DNA of 64,000 nucleotides from Eublepharis macularius (taxonomy: Eukaryota; Chordata; Lepidosauria; Squamata; Eublepharidae): NCBI RefSeq assembly GCF_028583425.1, contig NC_072801.1, positions 62,387,766-62,451,765 of the forward strand. The letters are read 5' to 3'. Positions 45,507 through 56,580 of the stretch are shown here, in pieces; within the stretch, counting starts at the first letter, position 1, and each line of letters starts with the position of its first letter. The notes below the pieces were generated by a model. That model saw only the letters and a program-made list of their open reading frames with translations. It searched no databases and was not told the origin of the DNA. Made by a program: the position numbers and the translations under genes.

Positions 45507-45631
45507 AGGGCCAAGCTAGAAGTGACGAATTACACACAGTGGTCGAGTGGAGTGCAAGTGAACAGGGAGGAATACATGTGAGTCTGTTCACTTGCCATTC
45601 AAGTGTAATTCGTCACTTCTAGCTTGGCCCT
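45507..45631. mobile_element. Short palindromic element P1
   Basis: Termini agggccaagctagaagtgac and gtcacttctagcttggccct are inverted. It contains gcaagtgaacagggaggaat and acttgccattcaagtgtaat, as in the compound element at 31733. Confidence 0.85.
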
Positions 45632-47290
45632 GCGGAGATCTCCTTCCAGTCAAAGGACAATAATAGGCTAGGTTTGCCAAAAGAATGATGTATAAGGCAT
45701 TCATATGCATCGGTCTGTGTTATGTGATTCTTCGTGTGGGACTGAATTACAGCCATTCAGAATGAGATAAAACTGAGCTTCCAGAAAGGTTTTAAGGTAC
45801 ACAGGTTTAAGGCTTGCAAAAGGTCCACAGCAACAGAACGTACATTTACCTTGGAAGGACAAGAGTATATCTCAGAACCGGACCTCCTGCTAGGGATATG
45901 CGCTTTGTTCCCACATGCCCATGTGATTGTTTGGATGCTGGGGCTTCCAACTCCACCGCTCCATCCCTGTTCTTAACAAGCTGTAGCAGCACAATCCGAG
46001 AGCTCTCAAAAATATCATGTTAGAAGGGGAAGATCGCAGCCTATCCAGAAGGAAAGAGGGATTGCAGCGGCCCTGAAACTGTGGGTCAAGACCCCAAAGT
46101 GGCTCATAGATCTTTCACAAGGGATTGTGGGTCCAGGAGATAGGAAGAGGAACAAAGTAAGATTGGAGGGACAGCTGGGGGGGGGTCATAGCAAAGGGGG
46201 GGAATAGCAGAGTTAGTTTGCAAGTAGGTATAGTAAGTTTAGAAGCGGTTCTCACTTCAAAATGTTTGAGAAGTACTAATTTAAGCAGGTTTCAGAGAAA
46301 GGGTGGGAGTTCTGATCGAAATGGAAATTGCTGGGGGGGGTCAGAGTGGGCAACTGCAGGGGCCCCAAGAGAGGCAAAGGGCCACAGCCTCAGCACTACA
46401 GTCATTCACCCCCTTTTTACAGTGTGGTCAAGAACAAATGAATTCGAGAATTCACACCCCATCTTTCCTGATTAAATAAGCTCCCCGAGAGTTTTGTGCT
46501 CAGGCGACCAAAAACCCTGAAGGAGGTTTCGGATCTCTGACAAATTGCCAGTCTTTGCACACGCACAGGGACACTTGTGGTTAAGAGCCCAGAGCACTAC
46601 AATTCTTTAGAAGTCAGCCCACACCTAATTAGTTTGAGCAAGCAAAGAGGGGAACCATGACCACTGAGTTCTCTGGGCGAAACCGTGGGACCCAGTGTGA
46701 TATACCCAGAGAGATTTGGGAGCCAGAACGCCAGTGTTCTCTGGGAAGAGCAATGTAATCCAGGCTTCATGAAATGAAACTGTTCCCTAATCCTGTGTAT
46801 GTGAGAATGTAGTCTATATTCAGAAGTACAGAGAAACTGAACTCTGCACATGCTCAGAGCCTTTCTCTCTCTATTATTTTAGGAATAAAGTTCCAGACAG
46901 TACTACTATTGCTGCTACTGCTGCTGCTACTACTAACAATAATGATAATAACAACAGCGATGATGATGATAAAGTTAAGATCTTGTGGGATTTCAAAATT
47001 CCAGTGGATAAAAAGATAGAACATAATAGTCTTGATATTGTTATTGTTCAAAGCAAGATATAGCAATCCCAGGGGGTGGTTGAATTGAGGAAAAAGAGAC
47101 TGGAAAGACAACAAAATATCAAGATTTTGGGTACTCAGAAGTGCCAGTTTAAGCGTGCCTAAGATTTGAAGTTCAGCATTTCTGGGGGAACATACAAGCA
47201 TTATTCCATTAGCGATAGGTGTGCCAGGTACAATTCCAAAAGGACTAACTAGACACCTAGGCATAGATAGGATAACAACTAGCCAGGTGC
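45632..47290. other. Gene-free sequence
   Basis: No exon or transposon recognised. A run of CTA/CTG and GAT-type trinucleotides occupies 46895-46975. Confidence 0.35.
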
Positions 47291-47296
47291 AACCAG

Positions 47297-47425
47297 AGTA
47301 TCATAGGGTTGGAAGGGTCCTCCAGGGTCATCTAGTCCAACCCCCAATCATCCGCACTGCTTGGAATATGCCACATAACGAGGGTGATATCTCACTGACT
47401 CCTAGATTCTTGAATAAAATCTGAG
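47297..47425 (-). repeat. CR1-type LINE 3' fragment
   Basis: Reads tatcatagggttggaagggt then catctagtccaacccccaat, the hallmark of CR1 3' untranslated regions in sauropsids. Confidence 0.65.
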
Positions 47426-47474
47426 TCAGCAAGGGACCAAAAATTCCAGCCCAAACATCTGGCAGATTGTGCAA

Positions 47475-47526
47475 AATGATGATGATGATGGTGGTGGTGA
47501 TGATGATGATGATGATAATGATGATG
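47475..47526. repeat. (GAT)n/(GGT)n microsatellite
   Basis: Imperfect run of GAT and GGT units immediately 5' of the CpG-rich block. Confidence 0.9.
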
Positions 47527-47539
47527 CAGGTTGCGAGTC

Positions 47540-48330
47540 CTATCCTCCGGCCAGCAAATTAAGGCTCGGACCTCAAAGAGTTAGGGCAGCAGCCAAGAGG
47601 CCAAGAATCGCAAGGGAAAGGAGCGGGAAGTCTGGTGGCCGAGACTCATGAAGACTTCGCGGGTGCCATCCTGTCCCTGACTCAGGGAGGCCAGCCCCCT
47701 CTGCCCGCGGCCAAACTGCGGTTGCGGGGCCGGCAGATGAAAGTGCTGCGATCGGAGAGGCTGAATCGGCCCGGCGCTGGCTCCAGCCAGCCCCCCGAGC
47801 CCCCGGCCCTGCCCGGCTCTGAGTCAAGACCTTTGAAGCCCCCCCCCCCGCGCCCAAAGGAGAGCGCGCCCCGCGGCTGGCCGGCCTTCCGGATGTGTCA
47901 GCGCGGCAGGGCCCGCAAATCGCCGCCGACTGCGTCACGGCTCGGGGGCCCGCCGGCCGCGTCAGGGCTGCACCACGTCCCCTGTGCGGAGACGGGGAGC
48001 GGAGCCGGCGCTCGGGGGCTTCCGGGAAGTTTCCGGGGGCTGGTCGCGCTGCCTCCGCGCCGGGCGGGCAGGTGCCGTCCGCGTCCTCTGTGCCCGGCAG
48101 AGATGAGGAGACGCGGACGGGAGCCAGCCAGCCTGGCTGGGGAGGCATCGGGAGCGGGGAGGGGGTCGTAACTGGGAGAGACGGTGACACAAACGCCACA
48201 CGCGCACGCACACACACAACTGTGCGGTCATCGCCCTGGGCAGCCCGTCTGGGAAGGCAGGAGACCGCGGATGGGAAATCTCGCCGCTTTCCAGAAGCCT
48301 CGGCTCTAACCCGCTCCCCTCTCGAAGAAC
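47540..48330. promoter_or_regulatory. CpG island, likely orphan promoter
   Basis: The only strongly GC- and CpG-rich block in the window, with dense CG dinucleotides (cgcggctggccggccttccg at 47871). It contains TGCGTCA (47931-47937, CRE-like) and a palindromic ccctgactcaggg (47675-47687). It opens reading frames on both strands with no recognisable domain, as GC-rich DNA does. No exon could be assigned, so the direction of transcription is unknown. Confidence 0.65.
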
Positions 48331-48498
48331 CCAGGAGTCCTGGCTCCCTCGAGGCTTTACAGGAGCGCGCCATCTCCCTGGCAGAAATTCGCCAAGTCTT
48401 CCAGTTGCCAACCCCCCGGGGGGGGGGAGTTCTGGAGATCTCCCGGAATTGGCACTGATCTCCGGGCTACAGGGATCAGTTTCCCTGGAGGGAAATAG

Positions 48499-48584
48499 TT
48501 TCAGGTGGGTAGCAGTGTTGGTCTGTAGTAGAAGAGCAAGATTTGGATCCAGTAGCACCTTAGAGACCAACTAGATTTCCAGGA
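48499..48584 (+). repeat. Penelope-like H2 fragment inside R1
   Basis: Reads caggtgggtagcagtgttgg, tctgtagtagaagagcaaga and ccagtagcaccttagagacc, the outer end of H2. The ribozyme core is absent. Confidence 0.7.
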
Positions 48585-48882
48585 AAAGAGAAATAAGTGG
48601 GCACTAGATCAAATCAAGCCTGAATTCTTCCTAGAAATTAAAATGACAAAATGGAGGCTATAATACTTTGGTCACCTCATGAGAAGACAAGATGCTCTGG
48701 AAAAGGCAGTAATGCTAGGAAAAGAGAAAGCCCTAAAACGAGATGGCTTAATTCAATAAAAGAAGAAACATCCTCCAGTTTGCAGGCTCTGAGCAAGTCT
48801 GTTGTTGATAGGACGTTTTGGAGGTTTTTCATTCATAGGGTTGCCATAGGTTGGAGGTGACTTGATGGCACATAACACAGAG
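48585..48882 (+). mobile_element. RTE/BovB LINE 3' fragment
   Basis: Translates to BovB ORF2 C-terminal landmarks: SPKTRWLNSIKEETSSSLQ and VDRTFWRFFIHRVA, followed by a 3' end catagggttgccataggttg. 5' truncated, with broken frame. Flanked by agatttccagga on both sides (48573-48584, 48883-48894), a LINE-type 12-bp duplication. Confidence 0.88.
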
Positions 48883-49315
48883 AGATTTCCAGGAGGAAAT
48901 GGCTACTTTGGAAGGTGGACTCTATGGCATCATAACCCATTGTGCTCCTTCCGTTCCCCAAACTGTGTCCCAAGCTCCTCCCCTAAATCTCCAGGAGTTT
49001 CCCAACCCTGAATTGGCAACCATACCCAGGCCCTTGCCCTGTGGGATCAGAAGAAGCAAGCATCCACCAGCCCCATGTATTACGCCTGGTCCGTAGTAAC
49101 CCAGAGGCCACATTCTTGCGGTGACCCTTGAGAAACACCCGGGATTACAGGGCTGCCCTGGTGATAGGAACTGGTTCTTTTCACTGGTGGGAGAACAGAG
49201 CACAGGTTCAAACCACTGCTTAAGGTCAGCCACCATGTCTCAGACCAATCTATGTCACAAAGCTGCAGCAAGCATATGAACCACCTACGTTCACGGGGAC
49301 AGAGGTAGGGTTGCC

Positions 49316-49517
49316 AGGTCCAGGTTGGGAGATTCCTGGAGATTTTGGGGTGGAGCGTGGAGAGGATGGTGTTCGGGGACGGGATCCAGTGGGGTATAAT
49401 TCCATAGAGTCCACCCTCCAAAGCAGCCATTTTCTCCAGGGGAACTGGTCTCTGTTCCTGGAGATCAGATGTAATTCCGGGAGATCTCCAGCTACTACCT
49501 GGAGGCTGGCAACCCTA
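49316..49517 (+). repeat. hAT-like element R1, well preserved
   Basis: Starts tagggttgccaggtccaggt, ends ggaggctggcaaccctag, about 200 bp, with all family landmarks (tccaccctccaaagcagcca). Confidence 0.85.
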
Positions 49518-49631
49518 GCACAAGACAAAAATATAATCAATACAGAGGGTCCAGAAAGTGTGGGGAGGCATGTGCAAGGTGCTACTGGTGAGGGCAGCCG
49601 TAAAGGGGACTTTCAGAAGTCTACTTGGTCC

Positions 49632-49841
49632 TAGGGCTGCCAACGTCCAGGTGAGGTTTCATCTCCCAGAATTACGACTGATCTCCAGACATCAGTTCCC
49701 AGGGAGAAAATGGCTTCTTTGGAGGGTGGACTCTAGGGTATTATAGCCTGCTGAGGTTCCGACCCTCCCCAAGCCCTGCTTTCCCTAGACTCCATCCCCA
49801 AAATCTCCAGGAATTTTCTATCCTAGAGTTAACAACTCTTA
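49632..49841 (-). repeat. hAT-like element R1, reverse
   Basis: Starts tagggctgccaacgtccagg, has gagaaaatggcttctttgga, and ends agagttaacaactctta. Reverse relative to the copy at 49316. Confidence 0.8.
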
Positions 49842-50356
49842 TTGAGTTGGTTTTTGTTGATCTACTCTGAGTTGACCTGCCAGGACTCTATAGTTTTTTA
49901 TTCTCACAGTCTCGCTCATTTACATGATCATGTTGAGCTCAGAGAACAGAGGATTTCAGCCGCTGTCTGAACTGGCTGTGCGTGCAGCACTTGCTGTGCG
50001 TGTAGGTAAGCATGTGATTGGTTTAGTACTTGATCACAACCCCAGCTTTGCAAGTTTTTGCAGCTGAGAGCCAGACAGCAATCTGGGTTCAATTCAGTAC
50101 TTGGCGGGTAAGACATGCAATCAGCTGGCTTGACCTGTGGTGGCATTGCTGGAAACTCCAGTGTTATGGACCCAAACTGATTGTTCAAATTAGCCCTGAT
50201 GACTGTCTGTCTAGTACATTTGTATCCCGCCCTTCTTTCAAGGGTCACATCCCTGGTTCTCCTCTATTTTTATATTCATAATAGTAAAGAGTCCAGTAGC
50301 AGATAACGAAGAGAGCTGTGGTTCTCGAAAGCTTACGCTAGAATAAAGTTGGTTAG

Positions 50357-50712
50357 TTGTTGTGGGTTTTCCGGGCTGTATTGCCGTGGTCTTGGCATTG
50401 TAGTTCCTGACGTTTCGCCAGCAGCTGTGGCTGGCATCTCCAGATAGCACCAAAAGACAGAGATCTCTCAGTGTCACAGTGTGGAAAAGATGTTGGCAGG
50501 TCATTTGGCAGGTCATTGATATAAATGACCTGCCAACATCTTTTCCACACTGTGACACTGAGAGATCTCTGTCTTTTGGTGCTACACCTCTGAAGATGCC
50601 AGCCACAGCTGCTGGCGAAACGTCAGGAACTACAATGCCAAGACCACGGCAATACAGCCCGGAAAACCCACAACAACCATCGTTCTCCGGCCGTGAAAGC
50701 CTTCGACAATAC
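50357..50712. mobile_element. Palindromic hammerhead-bearing element H1, copy A, inside H2
   Basis: Two arms in inverted orientation meet around gacctgccaacatcttttcc at ~50500-50545. The outer ends are ttgttgtgggttttccgggc and, at the right, gtgaaagccttcgacaatac. Flanked by perfect aaagttggttag duplications (50345-50356, 50713-50724). The right arm holds an intact ribozyme-like core; the left arm core is changed. No coding sequence. Confidence 0.9.
50590..50620 (+). ncRNA. Hammerhead-ribozyme-like core (H1 copy A, right arm)
   Basis: CTGAAGA, then a hairpin with stem GCCAGC/GCTGGC, then GAAAC followed by GTC. This is the CUGANGA - stem II - GAAA - UH order of a type I hammerhead with a minimal stem III, as described for Penelope-like retroelements. 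Confidence 0.6.
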
Positions 50713-51159
50713 AAAGTTGGTTAGCCTTAAAGGTGCTACTGGACTCTTTACTATTTTGCAGCTACAGAGTGACATGGCTAACTCCTCTGGATCTATACTC
50801 ATCATAACTCTGAGAAGTAGGTTAGGCTGACAGAGTGGCTCAAGGTCAGCTAGTGAAGTTCATAGCTGGGTCTTGGAACCTGGTCTTCCTGGCTGAAGTT
50901 TAACACATTTAACTGCTGCGCCCTGCTTGCTCTCTTTGAGAATCAGAGAGCTTTTAGGTCCAGCACTTTGGCCCATTGTGCATCAATCAGCCCTTTTGAA
51001 GGCTAACCCCTAAAATCCAGACTTCTGTGTGCCACAAGCAGAAACAGGAGGCTCAAGAAAGCAAGCCAAGCTTGGCGCTACATGGAAATGCACACATAAA
51101 TGACATTTTCTGGAGCTCTAATAAAGTGAGTTTGAATGGGGTTGAGGAGAGGGACACTC

Positions 51160-51482
51160 TCCTCTTAATGTGACAGATTCACTGCCACAGGATGCAGTGA
51201 TGACAACTAGTTTAGTTGGCTTTAAGAGGGGATGTGACCAATTCACAAAAGAGGGGTCCCTCGGTGGCTATTCGCCATGATGACTCAGTGGAACCTCCAC
51301 ACTCAGAGGTAGTACCCCTCTGAATATTAGTACTGGTGGCTAATAAATAAGGAGAGGCTATGGCCCCCATGTCTAGCTTCTAGGCCTTTCAGGGGCATCT
51401 GGTTGGTCACTTTGTTAAAGAAGGTACCAGATTAGATGGGCCATTGATCCGATCCAGCACGACTGCTTTCATGTTCTTAAAA
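51160..51482 (+). repeat. Interspersed repeat common in squamates (family not assigned)
   Basis: Recognised by agaggggatgtgaccaattc, ggcatctggttggtcacttt and agatgggccattgatccgat ... tttcatgttctta. I recall this block from lizard genomes but cannot name the family. Confidence 0.55.
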
Positions 51483-51725
51483 ATTGGAATGGAGTGGTGT
51501 TTTAGACCCCTTCACTCCAAGCAGAGGGTGCAAAGGAAATTAGACGGGCATTCTTCATGTGCACAACTCTAGATTTCTGTGGGATGACTGAAGAATGACT
51601 TGTCAACAGGGTCCCTCCAATGTATCCACTTTGGCTGCTCGAGCTAAGGTGACTTGCAGCAGATGCTGTGGGATCAATCGCTGGCTTTGAGCCGTCCTTC
51701 AGGGTTTCTAAAGTCCAAAGTATAT

Positions 51726-51960
51726 TTACTTAGTTATCACTCCCTGCTTATTCTATCCCAGGGGCTCAAGGTGGGTGACCTTAACATTACTTCACTGATT
51801 TGTCTTCACAACAATCTTGAGAAGCCTGATAACTGTTGTTCCCATTTAACAGGTTGAGCAAGCGAGGCTGCCAAAGTAATTCACTTAAGAGCACCCAGTG
51901 AGTCCAGGGTTCCACTTGGATACAAGCCCAGACCTCTAAACTTTAACAGTCTGTCCAAGA
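51726..51960 (-). repeat. S1 SINE, reverse, diverged
   Basis: Reads tagttatcactccctgctta, ggctcaaggtgggtgacctt and cttcacaacaatcttgagaa. The head is lost. Confidence 0.6.
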
Positions 51961-51969
51961 GACTGGTAA

Positions 51970-53660
51970 CCAAAAAGGGCCCCACAGGCCATAACCTACT
52001 ATGATATTTTCAGTCATTCTTGCCAGACGACTGTTGTTTTGTAGTGACTCACTGGCCAGCCAGGGGAAAGTAGGGTGGGTGATATTCCCTAAGAAGAAAC
52101 AATTGGCTAGGTTGCCATATTTTATTTAGGACCATAGTTGCCATATTTTATTCTGGCAAGGGATACTGGGCTTTTAACAGCGATGTGATGGCCAAAATGG
52201 GGAAAAAAACAATGTTGCTTTCCTGGCATCTCTGGTCTGGGAGAAGCTGCATCTGTTGAACTTCTGCCTGCAATTTGCTTTTAAAGCATGCACATAAACA
52301 TACAATGTAGCAACAGTGTCTGTGGGAGGGGGGGTATCTTGGAGATTCTTCTTCCCCAGTCTTCTTACCCAATAGGAAGTGTTGGTAGCATAGCTGTTGG
52401 GGGGCCCTACTGGGAGAAGTCACACAGCTGCAAGTGGGGGGTGGGTCATTCCCCCAGGGTCTCCAAAGGAAAGACAGCATAAATGCCAGGTCCTTGAAAA
52501 TGGCTTCAGCGCTGTGAATGGGGCCTGTGTGAGCTGATGGCGTCGTAAACGCTCTCCATAACAACGGCAGGGAAGCAACGGAAAACACAGGTCAGATACG
52601 TCTCTGCCGGGGAGCTGGAAGGGAAGGGCAGGTGTTCAGCAGAAAGAGAGAGAGAGAGAGAGAGGTATACATGCCTAGGCAGTGGAGAAGGCGTGAAGCA
52701 TGTTTTTCTCTCACTTGAACATTCAATATCTCATTCTATTCCCCTCATACGCTCACTCCCACCAGGTAGACCATCTGCTCCTGACATTTCAAAAGATATG
52801 CCCATGCCTGCCACCAGGGGAACTATTTTTTTCTGTGTCACCAGAGAGTGTCTTTTCTTAACAGTTTTGCCTAAGAATTGCATGATGTACCCAAGATGGA
52901 ATTAGGGACCAAGATAGGTTTCCCAAAGCATGAAGGAAAAAAGATTCTCCACCTCATAATATCTGTTCACGCAAGGCCTTGTCGGCTGGGCCAGCTTTGG
53001 TGCCCAAGGCAGAAAATTCAGTTCGCAACTCTCCCACCACACCACCACACAGCCATATGGCACCAACCTCCTCACTGAAAAAAAGCTCTTTTGGTGGGCT
53101 TCAAAGTTTCCTTAATATTTTGCCTGAAGGACTTTTGCAAAACTGCTTCGGACATTAGGCACAATGTAATAGCAATCAAAAAATGTACAGGCATGCCACA
53201 CATGACAAGAAATTTTCTCCATCTTATTATCAAATCTCTTAGATCTTCCCTAAAAATTCCTCTTCTGTCATGCCTGAGGAGGAGCCTTCAAATTTATTTT
53301 GAATTTTTCTTTTAGTGATTTTTCGTAGCGACTGAGCAGGAAGCTCTCCTACTAGTGCATCATGCCTTTTGAAATGGTCAGCTTGCTACACATGTGCAGG
53401 TAGCTGCTCTTAAGAAGAGAATCACTTAAATGGGGCTTGTGAAGAGAGGCTTCCTGGTAGATTGTACGTACCTCAGAAGTTTGACCTGTGAGTCCGGCTT
53501 GCTCTGCTGCCCTTAAATGGTTCCTCAAATCTGTCTTCTGAGGGAGGAATTACCTGCCTGGAAGAATCTCCTTGCCTCAAATTAGAACTGCTTCTGACAT
53601 AGATATGATCAGCAGTTCCACAATTGCTAGACGTCTAGTTTATTCTGTCTTTACGAACTC
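51970..53660. other. Gene-free sequence
   Basis: No exon recognised. A (GA)n run lies at 52645-52664. The minus-strand open frame at 52148-52588 resembles nothing known to me. Confidence 0.35.
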
Positions 53661-53667
53661 AACTAGA

Positions 53668-53912
53668 CAAGAGCCAGTTTGGTGTAGTGGTTAAGAGTGC
53701 AGGACTCTAATCTGGAGAACTGGGTTTGATTCCTCACTCTTCCACTTGAAGCCAGCTGAGTGACCTTGGGTCAGTCACAGCTTCTAGCTCTCTCAGCCCC
53801 ACCCTCCTCACAGAGTGTTTTGTTGTGGAGATAATAATGGCATACTTTGTAAACTGCTCTGAGTGGGTGTTAAGTCATCCTGAAGGGCGGTATATAAATC
53901 GAAAATAGAATG
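53668..53912 (+). repeat. tRNA-headed SINE (S1 variant), full length
   Basis: Reads agccagtttggtgtagtggt, ggactctaatctggagaact, ttgaagccagctgagtgacc and agggcggtatataaatcgaa. Close relative of the SINE inserted at 12474. Confidence 0.88.
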
Positions 53913-54359
53913 TTATTAGACTATGATGGTTTTTCTTTTGCAAATGTAGCTACCAGGATTTCTTTATCCAGGAAGAGAAACAAATGGGGAGGGGGGACTT
54001 TAGCCCTTTCTGCCCTGTGTTCTTACTGAGGTGGTGCTGGTGCTGGAATTGTCCTTGAACCACTTTCACTCCCACTGGGGAAAAATACAGACACCTGTAA
54101 TTTCCCCCCAGCAGGCACAAAAGCAGTTTGGGGATAGGAAGGAAATGGTTAAAGTTCCTCTATCCTGCCTCCATGCCATGTTCCTTCTTGATAAACCCAT
54201 CTTCACAGCTGTACTTGCAAAATAAACACGGAAAGGCACCATAACATAGAGATGAGCCCTACGAACCTGCTACAGACCATGAATATCTGAATCACATTCC
54301 CTATAAAATTAGGGTGGCATTTAAAATATGATGCATAAATTATAGTAATTAATGGATTG

Positions 54360-54507
54360 GTTGTTGTGGGTTTTCCGGGCTGTATTGCCGTGGTCTTGGC
54401 ATTGTAGTTCCTGACGTTTCGCCAGCAGCTGTGGCTGGCATCTTCAGAGGTGTAGCCCGGAAAACCCACAACAACCATTGTTCTCTGGCCGTGAAAGCCT
54501 TCGACAA
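54360..54507. mobile_element. Palindromic hammerhead-bearing element H1, copy B (internally shortened)
   Basis: Starts gttgttgtgggttttccggg, keeps one full arm with the ribozyme-like core, then only the outer part of the other arm, ending ccgtgaaagccttcgacaa. Flanked by (a)attaatggatt on both sides. Confidence 0.85.
54417..54447 (-). ncRNA. Hammerhead-ribozyme-like core (H1 copy B)
   Basis: The minus strand reads CTGAAGA - hairpin (GCCAGC/GCTGGC) - GAAAC - GTC, identical in the core to copies A and C. Confidence 0.6.
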
Positions 54508-55307
54508 TTAATGGATTAATTAGAACAAGAAAAATGGATGTTGTACCATGATTCTGTTTGCAGGGGTTCCTTCCAAGGGCCAGATTTGGGGGGGAGTGGC
54601 GTTGGCAAGATACCTGTTGTCCTAGGCTGCCACCACAGTCAGCACCGTCTCCATCTGCCATTCAGAGGGAGAAGGCAGGAGATGGGACAACCTTGATGCC
54701 AACACTACTTCCTCACGTTTCCGCCAAATGAGTGACTGCCAGCACTAGCAACTGCCACCAGCCACCCTCTTTTGATGCGTTACAGAGGACGAACTGCTGC
54801 CACAGCACTAAGGGCAGAAAGACAGCGGAGGGGGCACAATCGTCACCACTTTCTCAAGTGACAGGGAAATTTGTGATGGGTGCTGCTCCTCCTCTTCCAA
54901 GCAAGGCTTCTCTACATGATCTTAACGGGCCAATACCCATTGATTCTGGGAAGGCCAGGTCAACTATGGCAGCGGTATAAACCGACCTCCAGTCTGCAGT
55001 GGCTGTATATTTATTAAGGTGATCCGATTTCAAATCCCTCCATAACTGTAAAAGCTCCTGGGTGGTCTTTCACTTTTCATCTTCCCCTGTCAAAATGAGA
55101 GTAACTGTGAGATGTCTCAAGAGTTGATATAAGCATAAATAAAAAACTTTTACAGGTAAAAACAGCTACAGAAAAGGGGTTGGTGGATATCAGATGGCCA
55201 AATGCTACAGATAGAAGCATGCAACTTAACATTTCTGTTTTCTTTTTAAAAGTGAAAAGCAGCCTTAGGACTGGAGGCTGCTTCTGTGTTAGTGCGAACT
55301 GTAGATG

Positions 55308-55492
55308 ATGGCCACTTTCACACGTCTCAGCATAGCGCTAAACTCATGGAATGAAGGCATCTTCATGGTGTGATTTCTGACATTGTGCCATGAAAACAGA
55401 ATCATGGCACGATGATGTCAGAAACTGCGCCAAGAAGACGCCCTCATTCCACGAGTTTGGTGCTCTGCCGAGATGTGTGAAAATGGCCTGTG
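55308..55492. mobile_element. Palindromic MITE with GGCCACTTTCACACGTCTC-like termini
   Basis: The left ggccactttcacacgtctc and right gagatgtgtgaaaatggcc are inverted, and the interior (tttctgacattgtgcc / gatgtcagaaactgcgcc) continues the palindrome. No coding capacity. Confidence 0.75.
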
Positions 55493-55550
55493 TGAAGGAG
55501 TGATTAAAACTCTCTAAATGCATTGAAAGGCAAACCAGATTAACTCACAT

Positions 55551-55768
55551 CAGGGCCGATTCCAGACGACTAACCTGAAGGCGCTGCATGCTGCCATGTT
55601 CCGGATCGCGACGGGGAAAACGTGAAATATCACATTTTCTCGCGCAAGTTTGGCGCAACATCGCACCAAACTCTCACAAGAAAACACGATATTTCGCGTT
55701 TTCCCCGTCGCGATCAGGAACATGGCGGCATGCAGTGCCTTCAGGTTAGTCGTCTGGAATTGGCCCTG
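55551..55768. mobile_element. Palindromic MITE with CAGGGCC termini and CpG-rich arms
   Basis: The left cagggccgattccagacgac ... gatcgcgacggggaaaacg is matched inverted by cgttttccccgtcgcgatca ... gtctggaattggccctg. 218 bp with arms over 80 bp. No clear target duplication. Confidence 0.85.
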
Positions 55769-56580
55769 GAGAAAAAAGGAATGGGAAGAAGCAGCTAGGG
55801 CTGATCTTAAAGGCCTACGGGGAAAGGGTTAATCACCCCCAGCTTCATCACCTGTTCCTCTGCTCCTGAAGGCAGCCTCCCAAGGTTGCTTCTAATTCAA
55901 AATGTCTGCCCAGGCAAAATTAAATGCATGGACACGTCTGATTTGGCAGTGATGAAAGTTTGGATGGACTTGAGCCACCAAGAACTGTGTCTGAGGAGCA
56001 CAAAGATTTAGCCTAGCGGCTAGCAGGTCTCTGAAAGTCAGGTTTCGGAGTCTTCTTGGCACAGAGGGTAACACCCTCAGCAGCACCAGTGCTTTGGCCA
56101 GGTTACTATAAAAACTGAACACCTGCCCTGCTAATCTCACCTAGCTGGAGTGAGGAAGGCCATTTTTGGTGTAATTAACTGCCATTTATTTAATTATCAT
56201 ATTCTTACTGTTGCAGGGATGCCATTTTGATTTTTCACCTCAGGCATGAAAGCATCTTGGGGCAATCCTGTCTGCAGGACCCTGTCTTCTGTCCGCTGCT
56301 TTTCAGGCACCCATCCTTGATCGAACTTCCACAGACCCAAAGGCATTGTCAATCTGGATTGGAGAAGGCACACTCCACATCTGGATTCAGGAATGAAGTT
56401 CCAGCATAGCTGGGCCAGTGGCATCAAAACCAAAAGCATTATTAATGGCTGTTGGTAAATAACATATCACTATAACTTAAAATCAGCAATTGTCATACTG
56501 CAATGACAATGCTACAGCAGTATGTTGAATAACAGTTTTCTAAAGCCTACTGTCTGTTGGCACAGAGGACAAAGAAAGCA

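Larger units (their letters stand above)
48398..49024 (+). repeat. hAT-like R1 element holding two nested insertions
   Basis: The left part reads agttgccaacc then gagatctcccggaattggca and gggatcagtttccctggagg. The right part (from about 48893) reads aggaaatggctactttggaa and ends cctgaattggcaacca. The gap holds a Penelope-like fragment that itself holds a BovB fragment. Confidence 0.78.
50283..50790 (+). repeat. Penelope-like H2 element with hammerhead-like core, split by an H1 insertion
   Basis: The left part reads agagtccagtagcagataac, aagagagctgtggttctcga and aagcttacgctagaat. The right part reads ccttaaaggtgctactggac, ctattttgcagctacagagt and catggctaactcctctgg. The hairpin plus GAAAGC block fits a hammerhead core, here degraded. 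The H1 element at 50357-50712 splits it. Confidence 0.75.

Noticed and set aside
47573-48373. Long minus-strand open frame of 266 codons, with a 178-codon plus-strand frame over it
   Set aside because: It lies entirely within the CpG-rich block, where stop codons are rare by composition. The translation is Pro/Arg/Ala-rich with no recognisable domain, and frames are open on both strands.
50238-50714. Open frames of up to 158 codons on both strands in the H1 palindrome
   Set aside because: The same peptides recur at 54203 and 56923-57434, because they are translations of the repeated non-coding palindrome.
52148-52588. Minus-strand open frame of 146 codons
   Set aside because: No family resemblance, mixed low-complexity sequence, no splice sites suggesting an exon.
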